Shown: in pieces, positions 18,409 through 26,347 of the stretch
Layout of the letters: each line of letters starts with the position of its first letter
Numbering within the stretch: position 1 is the first letter of the stretch
From: an uncultured Coriobacteriaceae bacterium
GTDB lineage: Bacteria > Actinomycetota > Coriobacteriia > Coriobacteriales > Atopobiaceae
Direction: 5' to 3'
NCBI GenBank assembly: GCA_902778135.1
Contig: CACYWP010000005.1
Span: forward strand, 62,001-126,000
Length of the DNA: 64,000 nucleotides
The notes under the pieces: generated by a model
What the model was told of the DNA's origin: nothing
Databases searched by the model: none
Seen by the model: the letters and a program-made list of their open reading frames with translations, nothing else
Program-made: the position numbers and the translations under genes

Positions 18409-18489
18409 ATGCGTCAATATGTGGTGGATGCGTTCGCCGACAGGGTCTTCGCGGGCAACCAGGCGGCCATCTGCGTGGTGGGCGAGTAG
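18409..18489 (+). pseudogene. Remnant of a phzF-like gene (first 26 codons only)
   Basis: The start, upstream region and first 26 codons match the intact phzF-like gene at 52213-53004 almost base for base. A TAG replaces Trp at codon 27. The match runs about seven codons past this stop, then breaks at about 18508, where a family A palindrome begins. The sequence after the palindrome (AAAGCGGGG) again matches that after the intact gene. So this is an internally deleted copy of the whole locus, not a real gene. Confidence 0.85.
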
Positions 18490-18506
18490 CCCGACGCAGC
18501 GCTCAT

Positions 18507-18591
18507 GCTTTCGACCATCTGGGACGGTTCTCCTTGGTCGAAACGTCTCATACGTTTCGACCAAGGAGAACCGTCCCAGATGGTCGAAAGC
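18507..18591. repeat. Perfect paired palindrome of family A
   Basis: Two family A units head to head: perfect 40-base arms beginning GCTTTCGACCATCTGGGACG, with a 5-base loop. It sits at the breakpoint of the phzF remnant and just downstream of the GH1 operon end (stop at 18663), where it could act as a terminator. Confidence 0.9.
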
Positions 18592-18662
18592 GGGGCCCGT
18601 CGTAACGGCCCCGCTCCGTCTGGCGCGACTAATGGCTCAGCCGCAAATCGAAAGGTAGACGC

Positions 18663-20138
18663 TTAGTCCAAGTCCGTCCCATTGCTGGCGATGCAGCGTT
18701 GGTACCACCAGAAGCTGTCCTTGCGATAGCGGTCGAGCGTGCCCTTGCCCTCGTCATCCATGTCCACGTAGACGAAGCCGTAGCGCTTGCGCATCTCGCC
18801 GGTGCCCATGCTCACGAGGTCGATGCAGCCCCAAGGCGTATAGCCCCAGAGCTCCACACCGTTGTCAATGGCCGTCTCCATCGCGCGCACGTGCTGGCGC
18901 AGATAGTCGATGCGGTACGGGTCGTGGATGCGCTTCTCGCCCGCCTCTTCGACCACCTCGTCGAAGGCGCCAAGGCCGTTCTCCACCACCATCAGCGGCA
19001 CCTGGTAGCGGTCGTAGAGCACTTCGAGCTGCCACTGCAGGCCCATCGGGTCCATAGCCCAGCCCCAGTCGGAGTAGGTGAGGTACTCGTTGCGCGCGCC
19101 GACCTGGAAGTTGCCGCCCACGGTGTCAGTGACCTCGTGCGTGGTGACCACGTTGGAGTTGTAGTAGCTGAAGGTGTAGAAGTCCACCACGCCCTCGGCC
19201 AGCATGTCGAGGTCCGACTCCTCCATCGTGATGCGCACGTCGTGCGCGGCCCACAGACGCTTGGCATAGGTGGGGTACGCGCCAAAGACCTGCACGTCGC
19301 CGCAGTAGTAGGCGTTCTCCTGGCGCTTGTGCTCGGCCGCAAGGATGTCTGCCGGGTCGCAGGTGTGCGGGTAGGTGGCCGCGCTCGCGATCATGCAGCC
19401 GATCTTGTTGTCGGCGTCGATGGCGTGGCCAATCTGCACGGCCTTTGCACTCGCTAGGAACTGGTGGTGCAGCTGCTGATAGGCAAGCTGGTAGGCAGCG
19501 TCGTCTCCCCCACCGAAGAAGTCGATGAGCGAGAGCAGGTTGTTGATCTCGTTGATGGTCAGCCAGTAGTGGACGAGGCCCTTGTACTCTATGAAGCACG
19601 TGGTTACGAAGCGCACGAAGTGGTCGATGAGCTCGCGGTTCTCCCAGCCGCCGCACGCCTCTTCGAGGCCCAGCGGCGTATCGAAGTGCATGAGCGTGAC
19701 CAGCGGCTCGATGCCCTTCTCGCGCATGTAGGTGAACATCTCGCGGTAGAACTCAACGCCCGCGCGGTTGGGCTCGGCCTCGGTGCCTGTGGGGAACAAA
19801 CGGCTCCAGTCGATGGACATGCGGAAGACCTTGAAGCCCATCTCGGCAAAGAGGTCCACGTCCTCGCGCCAGCGGTGGTAGCCGTCGACGGCCACCTGGT
19901 TGGGGTAGTAGCAGTCGGGCAGACTCGCCCAACGAGCACCTTTGGGCAGCTTGTCCTCGCGACCTGCTTTGACCGGCTTACCCTCAGCATCGATATACGT
20001 CACATAGCGCGGGCTCGTGCGCGTGCCACCCGTGGTGTAGTCCATGCGGCAGGCACCGCGGCCGTCCTCGTTCCAGCCGCCCTCGTACTGCCCAGCCGAG
20101 ACCGCGCCACCCCACAGGAATCCGTCCGGAAATGCCAT
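18663..20138 (-). CDS. GH1 6-phospho-beta-glucosidase
   Basis: 491 residues. N-terminus FLWGGAVSAGQYEGGW is the GH1 signature. The acid/base Glu is in TINEINN and the nucleophile Glu in VVENGLG. The C-terminal SMGTGEMRKRYGFVYVD has the Ser...Lys-x-Tyr that binds the 6-phosphate in phospho-glucosidases. It therefore probably hydrolyses phosphorylated disaccharides delivered by a PTS. It starts 7 bases after the second GH1 gene (20145-21425), so the two are co-transcribed. Close to the gene at 33002 and the fragment at 51445 in sequence. Confidence 0.92.
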   Translation of the reverse strand: MAFPDGFLWGGAVSAGQYEGGWNEDGRGACRMDYTTGGTRTSPRYVTYIDAEGKPVKAGREDKLPKGARWASLPDCYYPNQVAVDGYHRWREDVDLFAEMGFKVFRMSIDWSRLFPTGTEAEPNRAGVEFYREMFTYMREKGIEPLVTLMHFDTPLGLEEACGGWENRELIDHFVRFVTTCFIEYKGLVHYWLTINEINNLLSLIDFFGGGDDAAYQLAYQQLHHQFLASAKAVQIGHAIDADNKIGCMIASAATYPHTCDPADILAAEHKRQENAYYCGDVQVFGAYPTYAKRLWAAHDVRITMEESDLDMLAEGVVDFYTFSYYNSNVVTTHEVTDTVGGNFQVGARNEYLTYSDWGWAMDPMGLQWQLEVLYDRYQVPLMVVENGLGAFDEVVEEAGEKRIHDPYRIDYLRQHVRAMETAIDNGVELWGYTPWGCIDLVSMGTGEMRKRYGFVYVDMDDEGKGTLDRYRKDSFWWYQRCIASNGTDLD

Positions 20139-20144
20139 GATGTC

Positions 20145-21425
20145 TTACTCCTCACTCTTGTTCCACGCGCGACACAGAGACCCCAGGTGCGCGAGGCTCG
20201 GCTTTGCGGGATGGCCCTCGGCGCGGTCCATCAGACCGAACTGCATGGCATATCCGCTCTGCCACTCATAGTTGTCGATAAGCGACCAGTACAGGTATCC
20301 CGCGACGTCAATCCCATCGCGTAGGCAGGCCCGCACGCCCTCGATCGCGGCGTCGATATATGCCACGCGACGCGTATCGTCATCGGTTGCAATGCCGTTC
20401 TCGGTCACCATAAGCTGCCCCGGGAACGACTCGTGTACACGACGGATCACATGCTCCAACCCCTGCGGATAAAACTCGTAGCCCATCTGCGTGAGCTCGG
20501 CTCCTTGCGCAGGCAGCAGCTCGCCATCAGACCCAAACACCGTGCGCGTGTAGTTCTGCACGCCGAAGAAGTCGTCATTCGTTAGCGCAGGCACAAACTG
20601 CTCGAACTCCTCGGCCCACGCAGCCTCGGCGCGAGCCTCTCCACCCGGGGCAGCCTGGATGTCACGCAACGAAAGGGTCATGCCCACCTTCGCGCATGGC
20701 ACCAGCTCGTGAATAACCTCAACAGCACGCATGTGGGCACGTTTCACGAACTCGATGCCAGCGGGCGTGCGCGGAGACACAAACACAGCCGCCTCGTCCA
20801 CACCGAAAACCTCACGGTTCTCTGCCACCTGCGCATCGTGCTCGGCTGCCATGGCCTCGACGTCGACGCCTACCTGCAGGGCAGCGCCCTCCTCGCCCTC
20901 GCGCTTGGCACGCTCCTCCATGGCCTGACGGATGTAGATGGCAATGAGCACGCCCATGTTGGCCTCGTTGAGCGTGCACACGTAGTGCAGAAGGCCGCCG
21001 TACTGCTCGCAGACGTAGCGGGTGTAGCGCTCGAAGTAGCCCACGACCCGCTCGTCCTCCCAGCCGCCGCGGCTAATGAGCCACTTGGGACTGGAGAAGT
21101 GATGCAGCGTCACGACAGGCTCGATACCGTTGTCATAGCAGCATTGGATCACGTCGCGATAGTGCTCGGTTGCCTCAGCGTCGAAGACGCCCTCCTCCGG
21201 CTCGATGCGCGCCCATTCGAGCGAGAAGCGGTAGGCGTTGAGTCCCGCAGCAGCCATTCGCTCGATGTCCTCGCGGTAAGTCGCATAGTGGTTCGCAGCC
21301 AGCCCAGACTTCTCTGGGTAGCCACCATGCACCATGTGCTCCAGCACCCAGATGTCGCTGTTGGTGTTGTTTCCCTCCACCTGATGCGCCGCCGTGGCAG
21401 CACCGATCAAAAACGTCTTACTCAT
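20145..21425 (-). CDS. GH1 beta-glucosidase (non-phospho type)
   Basis: 426 residues from ATG 21425 (GGGGGAG upstream; ATG 21428 also possible). Acid/base Glu in TLNEANM, nucleophile in VTENGIA. The C-terminus has LIDNYEWQSGYAMQFGL, the EW...GY...FG form of ordinary beta-glucosidases, and lacks the Ser-Lys-Tyr phosphate clamp of its neighbours. It may act on unphosphorylated glycosides, or on a different aglycone. It is the first gene of a two-gene operon with the phospho-glucosidase. Confidence 0.9.
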   Translation of the reverse strand: MSKTFLIGAATAAHQVEGNNTNSDIWVLEHMVHGGYPEKSGLAANHYATYREDIERMAAAGLNAYRFSLEWARIEPEEGVFDAEATEHYRDVIQCCYDNGIEPVVTLHHFSSPKWLISRGGWEDERVVGYFERYTRYVCEQYGGLLHYVCTLNEANMGVLIAIYIRQAMEERAKREGEEGAALQVGVDVEAMAAEHDAQVAENREVFGVDEAAVFVSPRTPAGIEFVKRAHMRAVEVIHELVPCAKVGMTLSLRDIQAAPGGEARAEAAWAEEFEQFVPALTNDDFFGVQNYTRTVFGSDGELLPAQGAELTQMGYEFYPQGLEHVIRRVHESFPGQLMVTENGIATDDDTRRVAYIDAAIEGVRACLRDGIDVAGYLYWSLIDNYEWQSGYAMQFGLMDRAEGHPAKPSLAHLGSLCRAWNKSEE

Positions 21426-21455
21426 CATCTGTCTCCCCCTGATTTCTATGGCGAA

Positions 21456-21508
21456 TCGGGACGGAGGTTTCTGCACACGCTCGGTGCGGACAGAAGCCTC
21501 CGTCCCGA
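21456..21508. repeat. Inverted repeat of the GGGACGGAGGC type (family B)
   Basis: Arms TCGGGACGGAGGTTTCTG and CAGAAGCCTCCGTCCCGA with one mismatch and a 17-base loop. It lies between the ChbG-like gene and the GH1 operon. The same GGGACGGAGGC motif occurs near 12463, 51423 (reverse), 57742 and 57880. Confidence 0.8.
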
Positions 21509-21519
21509 ATGCCTTGCTT

Positions 21520-22356
21520 TTACATCAGAATCGTGGGTTTGGGCTCGGTGGACTGCTCGGCAGCCCACTCGCGCGGCAGGTCATTGAAGCTGGCGAGCTC
21601 GATGCTGTTCTCGTCGAGCCAAGCGCGCAGCTCGGGACTGGTCATGCAGTCGAGGTCCATCGGGCGGCAGGTGGTGAAGCTCGTGAGGCGGAAGAGGTCG
21701 GCATCCGCGTAGCCGCAGTGGCTCACGACGTAGGCGTAGTCCTTGCCGCAGGTGAGGATACCCTCCTTGTCGCTGGTGATGTAGCCCAGCGGGTCCTCCT
21801 TGAGCTGCGCCTCGGGGCCGCCCCACTGGTACCAGCCCATACCCATGGGCTTTACCTCGGGACGCTCGTTCAGGCCCACGGAGCATAGCACGCCGTACTC
21901 CTTCGCAAGCTCACGGGTGATGCGGTCGGTGGTGAGGGTGCCGTAGGCGTGGTTGTGGATGTAGTCAGGCTTGTGGCCAATGAGCTCGATGTAGCGCTCG
22001 ATCTGCGCGCGGAACTCGGCCTCGAGCTGGTCGGCGACGCCGGCGAGGTGGTCGTGGTCGTTCTCGTCGGTGTCCAACGCGCGGTTCTCGCGGCTGCCCA
22101 GGAAGGTGCCATCCTCGTGCGTGAGCGCAGGCACGTGGTCATGCCCCAGGATGGAGGGGCCAGTCGAGGCATTGAGATCGATGCCAAAGGCGATCTGCCC
22201 CAGGTATGGGCGAATCCACTCCACGCACTCCTCGATCCACGGCATGTTGGCAAACATGCCGGTGTTGCGCACCACGCCGTTCTTGATGCCGTGGATGCAG
22301 CCGAGGCTGACCGCGCGGGTGATGCCGTAATCGTCACTCTGAACCAAGAGCTTCAT
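21520..22356 (-). CDS. ChbG/YdjC-family carbohydrate deacetylase
   Basis: 278 residues from ATG 22356. Metal-binding QSDDYGITRA at the N-terminus, FGIDLNAS, and YIHNHAYG, all as in YdjC/ChbG enzymes. In E. coli ChbG removes one acetyl group from chitobiose-6-phosphate so that the phospho-glucosidase can act. Here the gene stands between a lactose/cellobiose-class EIIC and two GH1 genes, which supports chito-oligosaccharides or other acetylated glycosides as substrates. This is inference from context. A terminator-like hairpin separates it from the EIIC gene. Confidence 0.88.
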   Translation of the reverse strand: MKLLVQSDDYGITRAVSLGCIHGIKNGVVRNTGMFANMPWIEECVEWIRPYLGQIAFGIDLNASTGPSILGHDHVPALTHEDGTFLGSRENRALDTDENDHDHLAGVADQLEAEFRAQIERYIELIGHKPDYIHNHAYGTLTTDRITRELAKEYGVLCSVGLNERPEVKPMGMGWYQWGGPEAQLKEDPLGYITSDKEGILTCGKDYAYVVSHCGYADADLFRLTSFTTCRPMDLDCMTSPELRAWLDENSIELASFNDLPREWAAEQSTEPKPTILM

Positions 22357-22392
22357 GAGGTACTCGCTTTCTTTTGGAGGGATGGCAAACAA

Positions 22393-22416
22393 TGGCGGGG
22401 CCCGAAAGCCCCGCCA
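22393..22416 (-). terminator. Terminator hairpin after EIIC
   Basis: TGGCGGGGC and GCCCCGCCA arms around a 6-base loop, just downstream of the EIIC stop and followed on the minus strand by ATTGTTTG. Probably partial termination between EIIC and the ChbG-like gene. Confidence 0.7.
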
Positions 22417-22430
22417 AGAAGGAAGAGTCG

Positions 22431-23690
22431 TTACTCCTGCGCAGCCTCACCTTCGAGCAGCTGCTTGTCGTAGGCCTTTACGAAGGGTACGTACATGAGC
22501 ACGATGAGGGCGAACATCACAGTTCCCCAGATGAGGCCGGGCGTGCCATAGCTCATGAGGTTACCCATGAAGAACGGCAGGTTGGCTGCGGAACCGCCGG
22601 TGCCGTTGGCGTAGGGCAGCAGACCAATGAGCTTGAGAACATGGGTGCCGAAGACCGAGATGGTGGGAGCGCCGATGACCCAGGGGATGAAGAAGATCGG
22701 GTTGAGAATCATAGGCATACCAAAGTAGGCAGGCTCGTCCACACCAAAGAGCGCGGGGAGGACGGCCATGCGGCTGACGGCCTTGCCCTGCTCGGACTTC
22801 ATGATAAAGAGGGCAGCCACCAGCATGGGAATGGAACCAGTACCAAAGGTGAGAGCGTCACCGGAGCAGAGATGCGGCATGGGAGTGCCGGCCTGGAATG
22901 CAGCAAGGTTCTCCATCTGCAGCTGCATGAAGAGCATCATGATGATTGGGCCAACCGTCATGCCGCCGTGGATGCCCAGGAACCAGAGACCGTACAGGAA
23001 GATCATGAGGATCCAGTATCCAAAGACGTTGGATGAGACGGACTGCAGCGGCAGGGCGATCATGGAGTAGACCAGTTGGTGAAGGGTGCCAAACTCGGTA
23101 CCCGCAAAGACCATGGAGACGATGCCAAAGAGGATCATGGCGATGGCGCCAGGAATGAGGCTCGAGAACTGAGCCGAGATGAACGGCGGGACCTGCTCGG
23201 GCAGCTTAATCTCCACATGACCTTTCTGGCAGGCAAGGTAGATGCCGCCTACCACGAAGGAAATGACGATGGCGGTGAACATACCCGATGAACCGAGCCA
23301 GCTCGTTGGCAACATGCTGGGAGCATAGGGTTCCTCGGGGATGACGTAAGGCGTCACGATAAAGAAACATGCAAGTGAGACTAGGCCCACAGCCATCTCG
23401 GACTTTGCGCACTTGGTCTGCTGGGCAAAGGCATAGGCAACCAAGAACGCCAGGTAGGCGCCAATCATGCCCGTGGTCCACTGGTAGATGGTATTGAGCA
23501 CGGTGACCGCACCGGTAGAGGTAATGAATGCCTGGTAAGCCTCGATGCCGATACCCTTGAAGAGTGCGGCAAACGAACCGAGCATGGTGATGGGCAGTAG
23601 CATCATGAAGGCGTTCATTATGACGTGGATGACCCAGTTTTGGGCGACCTTACCTGAGATAGCCGTGAGCTTCTCGATGAGCTGATCCAT
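22431..23690 (-). CDS. PTS EIIC component, lactose/cellobiose class
   Basis: 419 residues from ATG 23690 (GGAAGGAACC upstream). Around ten hydrophobic segments and the EIIC active-site regions (GWNFFGIHGG-like FLGIHGGMTVGPI, NPIFFIPW, and FGVDEPAYFGMPMILNP) place it in the Lac family of PTS permeases. It imports and phosphorylates a disaccharide with a partner EIIB and EIIA. An EIIB gene lies at 24863 across the RpiR gene, and no Lac-type EIIA is in the window. Divergent from the RpiR gene with palindromes in between. Confidence 0.93.
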   Translation of the reverse strand: MDQLIEKLTAISGKVAQNWVIHVIMNAFMMLLPITMLGSFAALFKGIGIEAYQAFITSTGAVTVLNTIYQWTTGMIGAYLAFLVAYAFAQQTKCAKSEMAVGLVSLACFFIVTPYVIPEEPYAPSMLPTSWLGSSGMFTAIVISFVVGGIYLACQKGHVEIKLPEQVPPFISAQFSSLIPGAIAMILFGIVSMVFAGTEFGTLHQLVYSMIALPLQSVSSNVFGYWILMIFLYGLWFLGIHGGMTVGPIIMMLFMQLQMENLAAFQAGTPMPHLCSGDALTFGTGSIPMLVAALFIMKSEQGKAVSRMAVLPALFGVDEPAYFGMPMILNPIFFIPWVIGAPTISVFGTHVLKLIGLLPYANGTGGSAANLPFFMGNLMSYGTPGLIWGTVMFALIVLMYVPFVKAYDKQLLEGEAAQE

Positions 23691-23794
23691 GGTTCCTTCC
23701 TTCCTAGGCAATTCTTTCGTGCGCGACGGATGCTGGCCGAGCTCGCGTCGCCTCTTTGGGTGCGCCCCTTCGTTGAGACGATTCTACGACAGAC

Positions 23795-23852
23795 TGAAAC
23801 ATATTTCAATACTAATTTCCAAATATGTTTCGGCAATTTCGAAACATGTTTC
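23795..23852. promoter_or_regulatory. Palindromic operator sites between EIIC and rpiR-like gene
   Basis: TGAAACATATTTCA (23795-23808) and GAAACATGTTTC (23841-23852) are near-perfect palindromes of the same form. A half-site AAATATGTTTC lies between them (23820-23831). They sit in the divergent promoter region and are probably bound by the RpiR protein encoded at 23902. Confidence 0.7.
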
Positions 23853-23901
23853 ACGTAAGACATCTAGAATTGCTACCATTGATGCATGCGAAGGGAGAGC
23901 C

Positions 23902-24642
23902 ATGAACACGCTGGAACAGATGGAGAGCTACGTCAGCTCATACTCCAAGACCGACCGCATCATCTACGAGTCCATCCGGAAGTTTCCGGATAACTATGCT
24001 CATCAGAGCATCTCCGAGATTGCGGAGAGCGGCCACTTCTCGAAGGCCGCACTCACACGCTTTGCCAAGCGACTGGGCTTTGGCGGCTTTGCGGAGTTTC
24101 AATACCAGCTTCGCCAAGACCTCGAGCAGATGCGTGAGGGAGCGCCGACCAATGCGGAGGTGTACGGTACGCTCTTGCCGACAGTAGATGCTGCAATCGA
24201 CCGCGGACAGTTGAACGAACTGGCCCATCGCCTCAGGCAAAGCGAGCATGTCTTCTTGATGGGTGCCAATCTCTCCCGGTTACCAGCTGAGGAACTGCAC
24301 ATGGCACTCATGTACGTACCTAGCGTGTTCTCGATGGTGCCCATGCCTGACGTGATTCCCCGCTTCAACCCCAATGACACGCTCATCATCTTCTCGGCAA
24401 TCACGGGAGGAGCCCACGTCAACCTCGCCAAACATGTCAATTCTCGACCTGACGAAAGACCTCACATGGTGCTTGTCACCACCAACTCGAAACATCCCCT
24501 TCGCAGATACTTTGACAATCTGTTCGTGTTGCCTACGGCAAAGCTCACCAGCGGAACGCGCGCGGTGCTTTCGGACACCTTCGCGTTCCTCATCTTCAAC
24601 GATGCGTTGATGTCGATACTGGAGGGAGACGACAGTCAGTAG
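23902..24642 (+). CDS. RpiR/MurR-family transcriptional regulator
   Basis: 246 residues from ATG 23902 (AAGGGAGAG upstream). N-terminal HTH_6 domain (SISEIAESGHFSKAALTRFA, then KRLGFGGFAEFQ) and a C-terminal SIS sugar-phosphate-binding domain from about 100 (HVFLMGANLSRL, IIFSAITGGA). RpiR proteins sense phosphosugars. The divergent EIIC gene and the palindromes at 23795-23852 indicate control of the EIIC-chbG-GH1 genes. Confidence 0.9.
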   Translation: MNTLEQMESYVSSYSKTDRIIYESIRKFPDNYAHQSISEIAESGHFSKAALTRFAKRLGFGGFAEFQYQLRQDLEQMREGAPTNAEVYGTLLPTVDAAIDRGQLNELAHRLRQSEHVFLMGANLSRLPAEELHMALMYVPSVFSMVPMPDVIPRFNPNDTLIIFSAITGGAHVNLAKHVNSRPDERPHMVLVTTNSKHPLRRYFDNLFVLPTAKLTSGTRAVLSDTFAFLIFNDALMSILEGDDSQ

Positions 24643-24862
24643 GGACGAGCACTCGAGACGGCATTATCGCAGGACGTGGAGCCCCGGTCCAAGGACTCGC
24701 TCATCCGATGCGAGCGACACGTGTGCGCGGGCACCAGCAGGAACCTCTACCTCGATGCGAACCGCACCGGCACTATCAGTTCGCCTCTCTATGCGAAGAG
24801 GCCCCACATCGCCACATGGAGCCTCTTACGTTCTGTACCGAACCGCTAGCGCCTTGTCATCC

Positions 24863-25192
24863 CTACGCCTTGGCTTCCTCGATCATGTCGAGGGCCTTTT
24901 GCATCACGAGGTCGCCGCGCACCATGCCGTACCACTGCATGGGAATGACATCGAAGGGCACGCCGGCCTCCTGGAACTTGGGCTCGTGCAGGTGGCGCTC
25001 GAAGGCGACCTGCGGCCCCAGCAGCGCGCAGTCAAGCTCGGCAAGCTGCGCGATGGACGAGTTGCGAATCTCCGAGACCGCACGAGCATCGACCAGCACC
25101 TCGACACCCTTCTCGTTGGCGTAGTCCTGCATCTTCTTGGCGAGCAGGCTCGTGGACATGCCGGCACCGCAGAACAGACGGACGTGAAGCAT
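24863..25192 (-). CDS. PTS EIIB component, lactose/cellobiose class
   Basis: 109 residues. The phosphocysteine is in VRLFCGAGMSTSLLAKKM near residue 8, the P-loop-like motif of cellobiose EIIB. Forms part of the phosphorelay to an EIIC, most likely 22431-23690, although it lies on the far side of the rpiR gene and has its own promoter. It is divergent from the AraC-family gene at 25296. The 220-base gap between it and the RpiR gene shows nothing I can name. Confidence 0.92.
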   Translation of the reverse strand: MLHVRLFCGAGMSTSLLAKKMQDYANEKGVEVLVDARAVSEIRNSSIAQLAELDCALLGPQVAFERHLHEPKFQEAGVPFDVIPMQWYGMVRGDLVMQKALDMIEEAKA

Positions 25193-25295
25193 TGCTGGTC
25201 TCCCTTCAGCAGGTTTGCATAGGTGGTGACTCTCTTAACCGCGCCTATATATTCATATATACCTAGCCTTTTGTTAAGCTGAAGAGGTGTCTTAT

Positions 25296-26246
25296 ATGGG
25301 TGATTTTCTAAGGTATGCAATGACGACCTCGCGCCATCACAACCTCCCGTTCTATGAGCGCTTCAACGAAGTGGCGACAGACGATGCGCTCTTCGATGAT
25401 GTGTTGAGTGGCGCGGCGATAGCAGACCTTCCTGCGGATGACGTCTTTCTGGTCTCGCACCGGATGCTGCGCGACACACCGTATGGTCCACGCGACTACT
25501 ACGAGCTTACGTATGTGCTGGAAGGTCATGTGGTAGCTCGCGTCGGTGACCAGCAGATACATCTGCTGGAGGACAGCCTGTTTCTTGCTACCCCCACCTG
25601 CGAGCACAGTGTGCAGGCAGTCAATCCGAATGCCATCGTAGTGGTGCTGTGTCTGCGACCCGCGCTCTTTGCCAGCGGAGTCTTCGCGGACTATCTTGCA
25701 CAAGACAACCCCGTCTCGCACACCTTACGCGGCGGAGGGGAGCATGGCTTCATGGTCTTCTCGGACACGTACGGTCGCATCCTCTATCGCTCGATGCGTG
25801 CCCTGCTCAAGGAATACGACCATGCAGGGCATACAGCAAACTTCTCTGTTTTAGCCCGTACGCTTCTGCTGCTGGCGCAACTGTCCGAGATTGACACCTA
25901 TAGCTTCTATGGTCTCGACCAGCGCTTGACGGAGGTCGTCGCCTATGCGCGCGAGCATTGCGCCGCCGTGAGTGTGGCATCCCTCGCCACACACTTCGGC
26001 TACAGCGAGACCTACTTCTCGCAGCTCGTGCACAAGCGCTGCGGAGTGCGTGCGCGCGAGCTCATCGTGGCGGCACGCCTCCGACGCGCCCGCGAGCTGC
26101 TACTCTCGACCAACCTCTCTGCACAGGATGTGGCGAGCTCCGTGGGTTATGAGAGCTACAGCCACTTCAACCGCATCTTCAAGCAGGTGTACCACATCAC
26201 GCCCGCCGCTTATCGCGCCTTTGCCGCCCGAGAGGTGGGACGCTAG
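25296..26246 (+). CDS. AraC-family transcriptional regulator
   Basis: 316 residues from ATG 25296 (AAGAGG eight bases upstream). N-terminal cupin-like sensor (YYELTYVLEGHVVARVGDQQ) and a C-terminal pair of helix-turn-helix motifs (SVASLATHFGYSETYFSQLV and AQDVASSVGYESYSHFNRIF). Domain order is that of sugar-responsive AraC activators. The divergent EIIB gene is the most likely target. Confidence 0.9.
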   Translation: MGDFLRYAMTTSRHHNLPFYERFNEVATDDALFDDVLSGAAIADLPADDVFLVSHRMLRDTPYGPRDYYELTYVLEGHVVARVGDQQIHLLEDSLFLATPTCEHSVQAVNPNAIVVVLCLRPALFASGVFADYLAQDNPVSHTLRGGGEHGFMVFSDTYGRILYRSMRALLKEYDHAGHTANFSVLARTLLLLAQLSEIDTYSFYGLDQRLTEVVAYAREHCAAVSVASLATHFGYSETYFSQLVHKRCGVRARELIVAARLRRARELLLSTNLSAQDVASSVGYESYSHFNRIFKQVYHITPAAYRAFAAREVGR

Positions 26247-26289
26247 CCTACGTGGAGTACATCTCCAACGCCAGGCATGTATGGAAATA

Positions 26290-26315
26290 CCGCCCCGGGC
26301 TTGCGTCCGGGGCGG
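26290..26315. terminator. Bidirectional terminator hairpin
   Basis: Arms CCGCCCCGG and CCGGGGCGG with an 8-base loop between the convergent AraC gene and the exported esterase gene. The minus-strand product continues TATTTCC. Confidence 0.65.
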
Positions 26316-26347
26316 CAGGGAGAGAACGTATGACGGGCGTACTATGC

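Noticed and set aside
16668..18605. 645-codon open frame antisense to rhaB
   Set aside because: Shadow of rhaB; it also crosses the phzF remnant and the palindrome.
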